Both the position numbers and the translations under genes were made by a program. The notes under the pieces were generated by a model, which saw only the letters and a program-made list of their open reading frames with translations, was not told the DNA's origin and did no database searches. Shown here in pieces: positions 22,317-31,333 of a stretch of DNA of 64,000 nucleotides. The stretch is from positions 868,001-932,000 of the forward strand of contig JBALVI010000001.1 of the NCBI GenBank assembly GCA_036961205.1, read 5' to 3'. The number at the start of each line of letters is the position of its first letter. The first letter of the stretch is position 1. Source of the stretch: CALJFL01 sp036961205 (lineage in GTDB: Bacteria > Pseudomonadota > Gammaproteobacteria > Pseudomonadales > Halieaceae).

Positions 22317-24397
22317 AAGTTGAAACGCACCCCTGCCTCTATTGATCGGCCGGCTTCCGGAGCGATGTCTCTGAGGAACGATGTGCTCAGTCGAATCTCT
22401 TCGTCACTAATGTTTTTCAATTTTAGAAATAGCTCGATTGGCGGTAGCGTCCCTGCGTTTAACTGGATATCTATGCCAGCATCCCAGCGCGTATAACCGT
22501 CGGATTCGACCTCGTTGATGCCCGGTTCATCCTGATCAGAGGCGATCACCACGTCAGTCCAAATGGTGAGATTTTCTTTTGACCAGTCAAGGCTTGAACC
22601 AATGCGTGCGGGGGGCAGGCGGGGTACATCGCCGCTGTCGTCAAACTCGCCAATGACCATATCGCCAAAAACGCGAAGTTCCATAGTGCCGGCAAGCACT
22701 ATGCCCAGCGGTATATTGCTGTCGAATTCTACTCCGTAGAACACAGTATCTTCCTGTGCATAGGACAGAATTGGGGTTTCATCGCGCTCCTGCCCGTCGT
22801 TGCTGAGGAAAATATAATCACGAAAATCATTATAGAAAACTGTGAGTTCCGCGAAGCTGGTGTCGCCATTCCATGCAAGAGACAGGTCGGCGTTTAATGC
22901 CGATTCGGTGTCCAGTTCCGGATCGCCAATTTCAATGGCTCCGGTTGCCACATGGGTTACCAGTGACTCCAGGTCCGTAGCTTCAATATTTGAATACAAT
23001 TCCTGTGTTACCGGTGCCCGCTCTGAGCGAGAAAGCGCCAGACTGGTGGACCACTGCGGTGTGAAGTTCCACAGTGCAGAGGCCGACGCGCTGACCGAGG
23101 TATAGCTCTCGGTTGAGACGCCTACGCTGTCAGGGTTGCGCTCGGCTCGATCCAGACGGGCGCCCAATTCAAACGTCCAGTCGCCAGAGTGATAGTCCTC
23201 GACCAGAAAAACACCAAGGTCCTCGCTGTCGGTCGCCGGTACATAAGCCTCATCACCTTTTGCTTCAAACTCGCCCTGTCGCCATTGCACGCCGAATACG
23301 CCGTGCCAGTTGCCGATTGGTTTGTGTACCAGTTCAATGCGGGTCTCAAGCGTTTCTCGATCGAACTGGGTGCCTATCTCGCCACCCTCCAGCTCAACAT
23401 GCTCGTACTCGGTAAAGCTGCCAAAGACTCTTAGCATCTCAATAGCGTCGAACGGCTCGTGGATATGAATAGCACCGTCGTAGCGGGTCTGCTCCATGTC
23501 CAGACGCACTATTTCCTCTTCCTCCTCTTCCTCCTCTTCGTGTTCTTCTCCATGTTCCTCTTCGTGCTCTTCCCCATGTTCTTCTTCATGCTCATGTGAT
23601 CCAGGGGGGATGCCGTAGTTACTTTCCAGATGACTTATCGATAAGCCGGCAAAGCCGAGCTCACTGAAATGGTAACTACCACCCACGGTATAGCTATTGC
23701 TATCGCCCGATGTGTTGCCAATCTTGCCATCGGCGCCCATGTACTCATCATCGTTATCATGGTCGGAGGAAGAATCGTTGACTGCTTTTCCGGGAATATC
23801 GAGATCGTTGTAGTCCCGTAACACCCCGTCCAGATGAAAAGCGAACTTGCCGCTGCCGCCATCAATACGAGCTACCACTGTGTCAGAATCTGAGGCCGTA
23901 TCGTGGCGGTATTCAAGGCCGCCCTCAATGCCCTCTTGTAGGTTGCTCGGTATACGATTGTCGATGATGTTAACCACGCCGCCTATGGCTCCACCGCCAT
24001 ACAACAAGGTCGCCGGACCGCGCAGCACTTCAATACTATCGGCAAGCATTGGCTCCACGGCAACTGCGTGGTCTGGACTCAGCGCAGCGACATCGGCGCT
24101 GGCAGTGCTATTTTGAAGCACCTGTGTTCGCGGGCCCTGTTGCCCCCGAATAACCGGCTGACCTACTCCGGGTCCAAAAGAGGCGGAGGCTAGCCCCGGC
24201 TGTTTTGACAGGGTCTCACCAATACTCGAGGACATTTGTCGGCGCAGTTCGTCGCCACTCAACACCGTAACGGAGAGCGCTGTTTCAGCGGCTTTTTTGT
24301 GAATGGGAACAGAAACCAATACGTGTTCAATCTGTTTTTCGTTGGCAAACGCGTTGACGCCGGCAATCGCCAGGGCCAGAGGCAGTACTCTATACAT
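22313..24397 (-). CDS. TonB-dependent receptor, ZnuD-like, with Glu/His-rich loop
   Basis: A protein of 694 residues from the ATG at 24397 (TGGAG upstream), with a signal peptide ending near VNAFA. The plug domain includes IGETLSKQPGLASASFGPG, PVIRGQQGPRTQVLQN and LRGPATLLYGGGAIGGVVNI. The C-terminus ends in Phe (GVRFNF), as for outer-membrane barrels. An extracellular loop at about residues 267-295 is almost purely Glu and His, with acidic clusters such as DSSSDHDNDDE just before. The stretch SHLESNYGIPPG before it resembles zinc receptors of the ZnuD family. Zinc, or another divalent metal, is the likely substrate. The small His/Cys protein gene lies immediately upstream on the same strand. 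Confidence 0.87.
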   Translation of the reverse strand: MYRVLPLALAIAGVNAFANEKQIEHVLVSVPIHKKAAETALSVTVLSGDELRRQMSSSIGETLSKQPGLASASFGPGVGQPVIRGQQGPRTQVLQNSTASADVAALSPDHAVAVEPMLADSIEVLRGPATLLYGGGAIGGVVNIIDNRIPSNLQEGIEGGLEYRHDTASDSDTVVARIDGGSGKFAFHLDGVLRDYNDLDIPGKAVNDSSSDHDNDDEYMGADGKIGNTSGDSNSYTVGGSYHFSELGFAGLSISHLESNYGIPPGSHEHEEEHGEEHEEEHGEEHEEEEEEEEEIVRLDMEQTRYDGAIHIHEPFDAIEMLRVFGSFTEYEHVELEGGEIGTQFDRETLETRIELVHKPIGNWHGVFGVQWRQGEFEAKGDEAYVPATDSEDLGVFLVEDYHSGDWTFELGARLDRAERNPDSVGVSTESYTSVSASASALWNFTPQWSTSLALSRSERAPVTQELYSNIEATDLESLVTHVATGAIEIGDPELDTESALNADLSLAWNGDTSFAELTVFYNDFRDYIFLSNDGQERDETPILSYAQEDTVFYGVEFDSNIPLGIVLAGTMELRVFGDMVIGEFDDSGDVPRLPPARIGSSLDWSKENLTIWTDVVIASDQDEPGINEVESDGYTRWDAGIDIQLNAGTLPPIELFLKLKNISDEEIRLSTSFLRDIAPEAGRSIEAGVRFNF
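23510..23600 (-). repeat. Low-complexity in-frame repeat encoding the Glu/His loop
   Basis: A stretch rich in CTTC/CCTC and CATGTT on the plus strand. On the coding strand a 21-nt unit for EEHGEEH-like peptides recurs at least twice and runs into a run of GAG/GAA codons for nine glutamates. It is inside the TonB-dependent receptor gene and in frame. Such tracts can vary in length by slippage, in steps that may or may not keep the frame. Confidence 0.8.
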
Positions 24398-24443
24398 GTG
24401 AAACTCCAATAAAACGAAATAGCGGGGGTTGGGTGCTAGTGGT

Positions 24444-24737
24444 CTACAGGAGTTGCGCGGGTGGGCCTCTTATCGGGGCAAAATCGAACTGTGCTTTGGT
24501 AGCGTCGGTTGTACTGGCGACGACAGGTTGTGCCGTAACGGTGAAACTTGCTAGTTGGATACCAGCGCTTGGAATAGCTTTGGTAGAGTCTTTCTGGCAC
24601 TTGGTACATTCGGTGTGGGCAATGCCGGAGTCGTGGACATGGCTGACCTCCAATACCTGGGCACCCAAAAACAGCCCTAGACACAAGAGCGTCCAGAGCA
24701 TGGGTTTATTGCTAAATTTTTGCCAACGGTTTATCAC
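24444..24737 (-). CDS. Small exported His/Cys protein beside the metal receptor
   Basis: A protein of 97 residues from a GTG start. One hydrophobic segment (about 12-28, PMLWTLLCLGLFLGAQVLE) acts as signal or anchor. It is followed by SHVHDSGIAHTECTKCQ, which offers three His and two Cys (CTKC) in 16 residues as a plausible zinc or copper site. It resembles small DUF2946-like proteins found beside metal transporters. It precedes the ZnuD-like receptor by about 45 bp on the same strand and is probably co-transcribed. I looked for a Zur-type palindrome upstream and saw none that is convincing. Confidence 0.6.
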   Translation of the reverse strand: MINRWQKFSNKPMLWTLLCLGLFLGAQVLEVSHVHDSGIAHTECTKCQKDSTKAIPSAGIQLASFTVTAQPVVASTTDATKAQFDFAPIRGPPAQLL

Positions 24738-24818
24738 AGCGGCAGAGAATAAATAGGCGGGTACTTTTTGTCCAGCAATCTTTTGTGCCTTTTTCTGGTA
24801 AGTCCTTACTCCGGACTC

Positions 24819-26426
24819 TTAAGGCATTGGATACCCATCAACAAAATCTTCCTGCCTTATTTCGATAAGCGTGGGCGTATTCCGCGCGTTGGCCATGCTC
24901 AATTCGGATTTGAGTTCTTCCAGATTTCTGGGAGCTGCAACCTGGCAGCCAAAGGCGCGGGCCAGTCCTACAAAATCGGGTGTATGAATATCTACCCCAA
25001 TTTCAGGGATATTGCCTTCCACCATAAAGCGCTTTATCTCGCCGTATCCGCTGTTATTCCACAGCAGGAATATGACCGGTAGTTCAGCCTCGACAGCACT
25101 GGCTAATTCGCCAATGGTAAATTGGGCGGCGCCATCGCCGATCAGGCCGATGACTGGGGCATCCGGCTGGCCAAGTTTGGCGCCGATGGCCGCAGGAATT
25201 GCGTAACCGAGGGTGCCGAAACCGCTGGCCGAATGAAAGTAGCGTCTGGCCGCTTCAGTTTCATAATTAAGCCAGGCGTAATAGGTGGGCTGAGTGGAAT
25301 CGCCAGCGATAATAACGCCAGGCAATGCCTCTCGAACGGCATCAAAAAATGCACAGTACTTTTTATCGCGCTCGCCGCGCAACGACGACTTCAGCTTTTC
25401 CGCCCGTTGCTCACCACTCGCGTCGGTCTTGATGTGTGATGAAAGCGCATCGTTCAGTGCTGAAAGGGCCAACTGGGCATCGCTAACAATAGGGATGTCA
25501 GCGCGAATATTTCGGGTGAGCTGCCGCGGGTCGATATCCACTCGAATAAGTTGTCCCGGCACAACTACGGGTCCGGTAAAGAAGAAGTCGTAATCGGTCT
25601 CGCTAAACTCGGTACCCACCGCCAAAACCACATCGGCCTGTTCAAACTCTTCGCGAATTTGTGGGCAAGACCCTGACCCACCAACTGCAAGCGGATGACT
25701 ATAGGGGATAACGCCCTTTGCGTTTACGGTGTTAACTACCGGTGCGCCCAGAGTTTTTGCCAGCGCAACCACTTCTGCTGCCGCGCCTATGCTACCGCCG
25801 CCCAGCGCGATTAGTGGCCTTTTGGCCGCTGCCAGTACCCGAGCTGCCTGCTCGATAGCTTCTCTGGCCGGCCCTGGTGGACTGGGGGGGATGTAAGCGG
25901 ATGTATCCAGGTGATCGGCGTTCTGGGTAATGACATCTATCGGGATTTCTATATGCACAGGCCCCGGGCGTTCACTGGTAAATACGGCGAAGGCCCGAGC
26001 CAGCACCTGCGGTAACTCATCCGCGCGCAGCAACGTATGGCTAAATACCGATACCCCGGATATGGTTGCTCGCTGGTTGGGCATTTCATGCAGGCGACCT
26101 TCACCCAGGCCCAGCTGATGGGTGCGATTGACCGATGAAATCACCAGCATGGGTATGGAGTCGGCCAGCGCCTGACCCATGGCGGTGGCGATATTGGTCA
26201 TGCCAGGACCGGTAATGATCAGACAGACTCCAGGCTTGCCGGTAACCCTCGCGTAACCGTCTGCCATAAATCCCGCGCCCTGTTCGTGGCGCGGTGTTAT
26301 GTGACGTAGTTCGGTATCAGGCAGGCCGCGGTATAGCTCCACGGTATGTACACCGGGGATACCAAACACCGTGTTGACCTCGTAGGCCTCCAATAACTTG
26401 ACCAGTACTTCGCCGCAAGTAGCCAT
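24819..26426 (-). CDS. aruI: ThDP-dependent 2-ketoarginine decarboxylase-like enzyme
   Basis: A protein of 535 residues of the acetolactate synthase/benzoylformate decarboxylase superfamily. Glu48 in TPRHEQGAGFMADGYAR is the ThDP-activating glutamate. GLIGDGAAQF followed by NNSGYGE near residues 430-465 is the Mg/ThDP-binding motif. The N-terminus (MATCGEVLVKLLEAY, FGIPGVHTVELYRGLP) closely matches what I recall of 5-guanidino-2-oxopentanoate decarboxylases. That enzyme turns 2-ketoarginine to 4-guanidinobutyraldehyde in the arginine transaminase pathway. The immediately upstream gene is an AruH-like aminotransferase, which is the strongest support. No FAD-binding evidence separates it fully from other ThDP enzymes; benzoylformate-type substrates remain possible. 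Confidence 0.8.
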   Translation of the reverse strand: MATCGEVLVKLLEAYEVNTVFGIPGVHTVELYRGLPDTELRHITPRHEQGAGFMADGYARVTGKPGVCLIITGPGMTNIATAMGQALADSIPMLVISSVNRTHQLGLGEGRLHEMPNQRATISGVSVFSHTLLRADELPQVLARAFAVFTSERPGPVHIEIPIDVITQNADHLDTSAYIPPSPPGPAREAIEQAARVLAAAKRPLIALGGGSIGAAAEVVALAKTLGAPVVNTVNAKGVIPYSHPLAVGGSGSCPQIREEFEQADVVLAVGTEFSETDYDFFFTGPVVVPGQLIRVDIDPRQLTRNIRADIPIVSDAQLALSALNDALSSHIKTDASGEQRAEKLKSSLRGERDKKYCAFFDAVREALPGVIIAGDSTQPTYYAWLNYETEAARRYFHSASGFGTLGYAIPAAIGAKLGQPDAPVIGLIGDGAAQFTIGELASAVEAELPVIFLLWNNSGYGEIKRFMVEGNIPEIGVDIHTPDFVGLARAFGCQVAAPRNLEELKSELSMANARNTPTLIEIRQEDFVDGYPMP

Positions 26427-26436
26427 AGCATGTGTC

Positions 26437-27609
26437 CTAATCTAGTGAAGCGACATAGCGCTCTATACGGTCAAACGCCTGACTCATAACCCGCACGGGG
26501 TGGGTCAGGGACAGGCGGACAAAGTGGCGAGTGATCTCACCGAAGGCGATGCCGGGCAAAACTGAAACACCGGTTTCTTCCAGCAGGCCCGCTGCGAACC
26601 TTAGGCCATCGGGTTCTACCTCAGAAATATTCATCATTACAAACATGCCAGCGTCGGGAGAGTTTGCATTCAGTCCTGGTATTTTGCCGATACGCTCAAG
26701 CGCATAGTCCCGGCGCATCCGGTATTCGTCGGCAATGGCACGCATGTACTCTTCGTCGTTCTTCAGAGCAAAGGCCGCGGCGTCCTGGACAAACTGGCAG
26801 CAGCCAAAAATGGTGCCGGATCCGAAGTCGAGAATTCGCTGGGCGGTGGCCGCAGACGATACTGTCCAACCCATACGCCAACCCGTCATTGAGTGTGATT
26901 TCGACAGAGCATCAACGACGATGACGTTCTCCAGAGTTTCGGCGGCATTGAGTAATGAGACGTGGTTCTGACCGAAGGTGATCATCGAATAGACCTCATC
27001 ACAGATGATCCAGACATCCCGCTCAAGGCAGAAGGCGGCCAAGTCACGCAGCTGCTCGCCGGAGATCATATTGCCGCCGGGATTACCCGGAGTGTTTAAA
27101 AATAAAGCACGGGTATTGGCAGTGAACGCCTGCTTTACCGAGTCCACGTCCAGAGCGAAATTATTCGCGGTATCAAGTGGTGCATGGACTACATTGACGC
27201 CCAGCGCGCCTAATAAACCCTGATACCCCACATACATGGGCGATGGAATAACAATGTCGTCGCCCTCATCCAGCAGGCAGGAAAGCGTGGTGTAGATGGC
27301 ATTCGTGCCCCCCGGGTGAATGACAATTTGATCAATCTGGGTGCGCTTACCGCTGGCTCGATCTTCGATATCCGCGATCGCCTGGCGTAGCTCAACCTCA
27401 CCCGCACCGGGCGAATAGTGGGTGCGGCCTGCTTTCAGACTTTCGATGGCGTGATTGGAAATAATGTCCAGCGTGGGAAGGTCGGGGTCGCCGATCGAGA
27501 ACAGAATAATGTCCTCACCCTCCGCTTGCAGGGCGCAGGCTTTGTCGTGGACGCCCCAGAGAGTAGAAGTGTCCACTGCCATTCGATTGCTGGCTCGGCT
27601 GAACTGCAT
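26437..27609 (-). CDS. aruH: Class I aminotransferase, arginine:pyruvate transaminase-like
   Basis: A protein of 390 residues, fold-type I PLP enzyme. NTPGNPGG (172-179), CDEVY (203-207) and Lys237 in SKSHSMTGWRMGW bind PLP and the substrate carboxylate. The N-terminal FSIGDPDLPT fits the family Ib aminotransferases. Paired 10 bp upstream of a 2-ketoarginine decarboxylase-like gene, it most likely transfers the amino group of L-arginine to pyruvate, as AruH does in Pseudomonas. Substrate identity is inferred from this pairing. AGGGA precedes the ATG. The 234-bp region upstream holds an 8+8 palindrome and a direct repeat that may control the pair. Confidence 0.8.
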   Translation of the reverse strand: MQFSRASNRMAVDTSTLWGVHDKACALQAEGEDIILFSIGDPDLPTLDIISNHAIESLKAGRTHYSPGAGEVELRQAIADIEDRASGKRTQIDQIVIHPGGTNAIYTTLSCLLDEGDDIVIPSPMYVGYQGLLGALGVNVVHAPLDTANNFALDVDSVKQAFTANTRALFLNTPGNPGGNMISGEQLRDLAAFCLERDVWIICDEVYSMITFGQNHVSLLNAAETLENVIVVDALSKSHSMTGWRMGWTVSSAATAQRILDFGSGTIFGCCQFVQDAAAFALKNDEEYMRAIADEYRMRRDYALERIGKIPGLNANSPDAGMFVMMNISEVEPDGLRFAAGLLEETGVSVLPGIAFGEITRHFVRLSLTHPVRVMSQAFDRIERYVASLD

Positions 27610-27787
27610 GACTATTGTTCCCTAAATGATTTTCGGTGTCCGGAGTCTAGTCCCCAGATATCGAACATGTTGTAACGGACGGATTCTCGTTGGGTGGCCT
27701 TCCGCCCCCCACATTCCCGCTAAGCGCCACACAGTATAAGGATGTGGCACAAAATTAGGTATTGAATTTCGGGGGCATAGCCGAAGC

Positions 27788-27829
27788 CAGTTTGGTGGGT
27801 CGCACGAAAACTGACGGTCAGTTTGGTGG
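27788..27829. repeat. Direct repeat upstream of aruH
   Basis: CAGTTTGGTGG occurs at 27788-27798 and again at 27819-27829, 31 bp apart (about three helical turns). It lies between the end of the Lrp-type regulator gene and the start of aruH. The second copy overlaps the palindrome at 27808-27824. It could be a pair of regulator half-sites or coincidence. Confidence 0.4.
27808..27824. promoter_or_regulatory. Perfect palindrome, candidate operator for aruHI
   Basis: AAACTGACGGTCAGTTT has 8-bp perfect arms around a single central base. The one-base centre makes a hairpin unlikely, so a dimeric regulator site is more plausible than a terminator. It lies about 200 bp upstream of the aruH ATG and 20 bp after the stop of the Lrp-type gene. 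The neighbouring Lrp-type protein is the obvious candidate to bind; that is inference. Confidence 0.5.
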
Positions 27830-27843
27830 CAGAGCAGCTGGTG

Positions 27844-28344
27844 CTATTCGAGCCACTTTAATTTGGCGATGGGATAACCCAAATAAAATTTTGGCCGTTC
27901 CAGGACCACGCGAGTGACGATTTTCTGAATATTCAGGCTAGTGTCTGCACTTATCTCATCGCAAAGCCGGTTGAGCTCGGCAATGTTGGTGCAGCAGGTA
28001 AAGCTAATATAGTCCGTTTCGCCTGCCAGCCGCAGACAATCCATAAATTCGGGAAGCAGCTCGATCGCGGCCTCAAACCTATGCCGGTTCTGTGGGCTGT
28101 TATCAGTCAGTGTGAATTCAACATACGCAATGACGTGCTCGCAGATCCGGCCCAGATCAACTTCAGCGTGAGAGTTGAAATAATAGCCTGCCTCTCTCAG
28201 CGCCGTGGTTCTCTGTGAACATGCGGCGGGTGACAGATTGACCTTTTCCGCTAGCTTGGCATTCGTTATATCCGCTTGCAGGTGAATTATAGCCAGGATC
28301 TTGCGATTGATGGCATCGAGCTTGATTGGCTTGCTAGTTGGCAT
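27844..28344 (-). CDS. Lrp/AsnC family transcriptional regulator
   Basis: A protein of 166 residues from the ATG at 28344 (a TTG at 28380 would add 12). The N-terminal helix-turn-helix is LDAINRKILAIIHLQADITNAKLAEKVNLSPAACSQRTTALREAGYY. The C-terminal RAM-like ligand domain contains CLRLAGETDYISFTCC. Lrp proteins form dimers to octamers and sense amino acids. It is upstream of the aruHI pair on the same strand and divergent from the NCS1 permease operon, so it could control either. The RAM domain has unusual paired cysteines (FTCCTN). Confidence 0.85.
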   Translation of the reverse strand: MPTSKPIKLDAINRKILAIIHLQADITNAKLAEKVNLSPAACSQRTTALREAGYYFNSHAEVDLGRICEHVIAYVEFTLTDNSPQNRHRFEAAIELLPEFMDCLRLAGETDYISFTCCTNIAELNRLCDEISADTSLNIQKIVTRVVLERPKFYLGYPIAKLKWLE

Positions 28345-28476
28345 AACAGTAGATTGTTTTGTTTGCTGGGTGCGATACAAGAGAGTCTAAAGCATAGGAG
28401 GTGTACTTCAATAGGGCATTCTTTACGCTAACTGGCATAATGCACGCACCATTGCAGACACGGATAACAAGACGCT

Positions 28477-29742
28477 ATGAGCTCAGAAAGCGGCGAATTT
28501 GCAACTGAACCGGTACCAGACAGCCACACGGTCAGCTGGTACAGGGTGGCATTTGTCGCTGCCATGGTGGCTTTTTCACTGCCAACGTTTCTCACCGGTG
28601 TAGAAGTGGCGGTGGCCACGACACCCTGGCGGGCATTTGAGATGCTCCTGGTGGGCTTCCTAATACTGACAGTCATTGGCTCCATTACCGCTGGCATCGG
28701 CGCCAGTACCCGCCTGAATTCCTATATGTTGAACCGAGTTGCATTTGGCGACCGAGGCGCGGCCCTGGTCAATCTGGCGTTTGCCTTATCGCTGCTGGGT
28801 TGGTTTGGTGTAAATATCGATTTATTTGCCGGCACTGTGCAACGCCTGGCGGTTGACGTGTTCGACTACTCCCTGCCCAGTTGGCCTATAGAACTGTTTG
28901 CCGGCCTAGTGATGACTATCACAACGGTTTTCGGGTTTCGCGCCATTAACTTTCTTTCAATATTGCTGGTGCCGGTGCTGGTGGTGGTGACTGTTCAGCT
29001 AATTGCTGGGTCTTTAGGGGTCAGTTCATTCGACGAGTTGATGGCACAGCCATCAAGCGGTGAGCTAAATTTTGGGGATGGTGTGTCGGCGGTGGTCGGG
29101 GCGGTAATTATTGGTGCGGTCATTCTGCCGGATGTCACGCGCTTTATTCGTCACTGGAGTGGTGGCGTTTATGTGGTACTGATTTCCTATCTGGTGATTG
29201 CGCTCATAGTCACCTGCGCCGGCGGCCTGGCGGCAACGGCAATGGGCGAAGCCGATTTGCTCAATATCATGATCACTCTGGGTATTGGCTGGTCTGCTTT
29301 TGCCATCGTTATTTTTGGTAGCTGGGTGCTGAATTCACTCAACCTCTACAGTGCGACGCTGAGCGTAGAGTCCACCGTGCCGAATCTCCACAATTTTACT
29401 CTGATAGTTGCGCTGGGTAGCCTCGGAACGATCGCTGCCTTCCTTAATATACTCGATTATTTTCTCAGCTTCCTGTTTTACCTGGCGATTGTTTTTGTGC
29501 CGGTGGCCGGTGTGATTGCCGTTGACTATCTCGTCTTGCGGCGCAGCGCTTATCACGAGCAACGGATTGAATTACAGCAGAACTTCCGCCCTGAGGCAGT
29601 CGTTAGTTGGGCCCTGGGCGCCTGCATTGCGCTGGCAGGCTCACTGGGCTGGATATCATTTACCAGTATCGCAGCTATAGACGCAATGCTGGCGTCGGCA
29701 GCAACGTATTTTCTACTGGCAAAAATAAGGGGGAGGGCGTAA
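28477..29742 (+). CDS. NCS1 family permease (cytosine/purine-type)
   Basis: A protein of 421 residues with about twelve hydrophobic helices and no signal peptide, in the inner membrane. The N-terminal part SWYRVAFVAAMVAFSLPTFLTGVEVA and the segment GFGDRGAALVNLAFALSLLGWFGVNIDLFA-like at about 85-120 match the cytosine permease (CodB) branch of the nucleobase:cation symporter-1 family. VIGAVIILPDVTRF-type sequence in the sixth helix also fits. The substrate is probably a nucleobase, hydantoin or similar ring compound. It is followed 35 bp later by a HyuA-like gene and then a DUF917 gene, so uptake and ring opening or activation are probably linked. Confidence 0.87.
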   Translation: MSSESGEFATEPVPDSHTVSWYRVAFVAAMVAFSLPTFLTGVEVAVATTPWRAFEMLLVGFLILTVIGSITAGIGASTRLNSYMLNRVAFGDRGAALVNLAFALSLLGWFGVNIDLFAGTVQRLAVDVFDYSLPSWPIELFAGLVMTITTVFGFRAINFLSILLVPVLVVVTVQLIAGSLGVSSFDELMAQPSSGELNFGDGVSAVVGAVIIGAVILPDVTRFIRHWSGGVYVVLISYLVIALIVTCAGGLAATAMGEADLLNIMITLGIGWSAFAIVIFGSWVLNSLNLYSATLSVESTVPNLHNFTLIVALGSLGTIAAFLNILDYFLSFLFYLAIVFVPVAGVIAVDYLVLRRSAYHEQRIELQQNFRPEAVVSWALGACIALAGSLGWISFTSIAAIDAMLASAATYFLLAKIRGRA

Positions 29743-29776
29743 TGGCGCGCACTCACTCAAGAAAGGAGGGTATTTA

Positions 29777-31330
29777 ATGAGAATAGGCATAGACGTAGGT
29801 GGCACGCATACGGACGCAGTTTTGCTGAATGGCGACACCGTGGTCTCTTCAACCAAAGCGCTGACCTCAGCTGATGTAACCACCGGTATTTTGCAGGCAC
29901 TGGAAAATATACTGTCCGACAGTGGTGTGAAGGAGAATGCCATCGAAGCGGTCATGCTAGGCACCACACAATTCACCAATGCGGTGGTGGAACGTCGGCA
30001 GTTGTCTGAGGTGGCAGCGATTCGCATCGGCCTGCCATCCGGTGACGGTTTGCCTCCCAAAGTCGGTTGGCCTGTGGATATCTCACGATGTCTTGGTGAT
30101 CACACTTATACGGTGCGTGGTGGCACTCTTTATGATGGCCGTCCGGTGGCAGAACTCGACCAGCCGGAGGTTAACCGTATTATCGCCGATATCAAGTTAA
30201 AGAAACTGGACACGGTAGCGATTTCCGCGGCGTTCTCGCCTATGGCGCCTGAGCCTGAGTTGATCGTGGCTGAACAGCTGCGCACTGCTATTCCCGGAAT
30301 CAATATCACCTGTTCCCACAAAATTGGCCGGCTAGGACTTTTGGAGCGTGAAAATGCGGCGTTGTTGAACTCTTCGCTACTGAAGTTTGCCGACCGGGTC
30401 GTCACCGCCTTCGGCGATGCGCTGCGGCAGCGCGGATTGAATTGTAGGTTTTTCGTTTCTCAAAACGACGGTACCTTGATGGATGCGGAGTTTGTGCGGC
30501 AGTTCCCCGCTCTTACCTTTGCCTCAGGCCCTACCAACTCTTTGCGCGGTGCCTGCAAACTCACTGGGCTGAACAATGCCATTGTTGTAGATATAGGCGG
30601 CACGACTTCGGATATCGGTATTTTACAGGATGGGTTTCCGCGAGAGTCGAACATAGTGGTCGATGTGGGTGGCGTACGTACTAATTTCAGAATGCCGGAT
30701 ATTCTTGCCATAGGCCTGGGTGGCGGCAGTCTTGTTAGTGATGAGGGCAAAACTATTGGGCCGCAATCGGTGGGTCACAACCTGGTTACCGAGGGCCTGG
30801 CTTTTGGCGGGTCGACGCTAACTGCAACGGATATCCTGGTGGCTGCCGGCTTAACGAATGTAGGGCCTAATCAACAGCCGGTGAACTTGCCTGCAGAAAC
30901 GATAGCCAATGGTCTGCGGACTATTCAGGAGACCTTGAACCTGGGCATCGAAAAAATGATGCCCAGCAGTGATCCGCTGCCAGTGGTGTTGGTAGGCGGC
31001 GGTGCCATTCTAGTCTCAGAGAAGCTTACTGCCGCGTCGGAAATGCTCTGCCCAGAGCACTCTGGTGTGGCCAATGCCATTGGTGCCGCCATCGCTCAAA
31101 TCGGCGGCGAAGTAGAGCGCCTCGTGTCCTATCGCGATCTTCCCAGGGACCAGGCAATCCAACAGATATCCGACGAGGCTATCTCCCGGGCAGTCGCTGC
31201 TGGTGCCGACCCTGACACTATCCGCATTGCGGATATCGAAGAGACCACTATTTCTTATATGGCAGAAGGCTCCACCAAAGTACGAATCAAGGCGGTCGGC
31301 GATATTGCGCGCGGCACAAAGGAGAGATGA
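29777..31330 (+). CDS. HyuA-like hydantoinase/oxoprolinase subunit
   Basis: A protein of 517 residues with AGGAGG well placed before the ATG. The N-terminus MRIGIDVGGTHTDAVLL and the internal VVDIGGTTSDIGIL are the two ATP-binding phosphate loops of the actin-like HyuA/OplA family. The C-terminal segment VVLVGGGAIL closes the fold. Full HyuA proteins are near 690 residues, so this is a short form lacking most of the C-terminal extension. No HyuB partner is present; instead a DUF917 protein follows 3 bp later. ATP-dependent opening of a lactam or hydantoin-like ring is the likely chemistry. Confidence 0.83.
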   Translation: MRIGIDVGGTHTDAVLLNGDTVVSSTKALTSADVTTGILQALENILSDSGVKENAIEAVMLGTTQFTNAVVERRQLSEVAAIRIGLPSGDGLPPKVGWPVDISRCLGDHTYTVRGGTLYDGRPVAELDQPEVNRIIADIKLKKLDTVAISAAFSPMAPEPELIVAEQLRTAIPGINITCSHKIGRLGLLERENAALLNSSLLKFADRVVTAFGDALRQRGLNCRFFVSQNDGTLMDAEFVRQFPALTFASGPTNSLRGACKLTGLNNAIVVDIGGTTSDIGILQDGFPRESNIVVDVGGVRTNFRMPDILAIGLGGGSLVSDEGKTIGPQSVGHNLVTEGLAFGGSTLTATDILVAAGLTNVGPNQQPVNLPAETIANGLRTIQETLNLGIEKMMPSSDPLPVVLVGGGAILVSEKLTAASEMLCPEHSGVANAIGAAIAQIGGEVERLVSYRDLPRDQAIQQISDEAISRAVAAGADPDTIRIADIEETTISYMAEGSTKVRIKAVGDIARGTKER

Positions 31331-31333
31331 AAA

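Noticed and set aside
23510..23600. Possible CRISPR-like or tandem non-coding repeat
   Set aside because: The repeat is in frame within the TonB-dependent receptor and encodes a plausible Glu/His loop, with no spacers.
24738..24818. Zur operator upstream of the His/Cys protein and receptor genes
   Set aside because: I looked for a GAAATGTTATA-type dyad and found none in the short gap; zinc control may act elsewhere.
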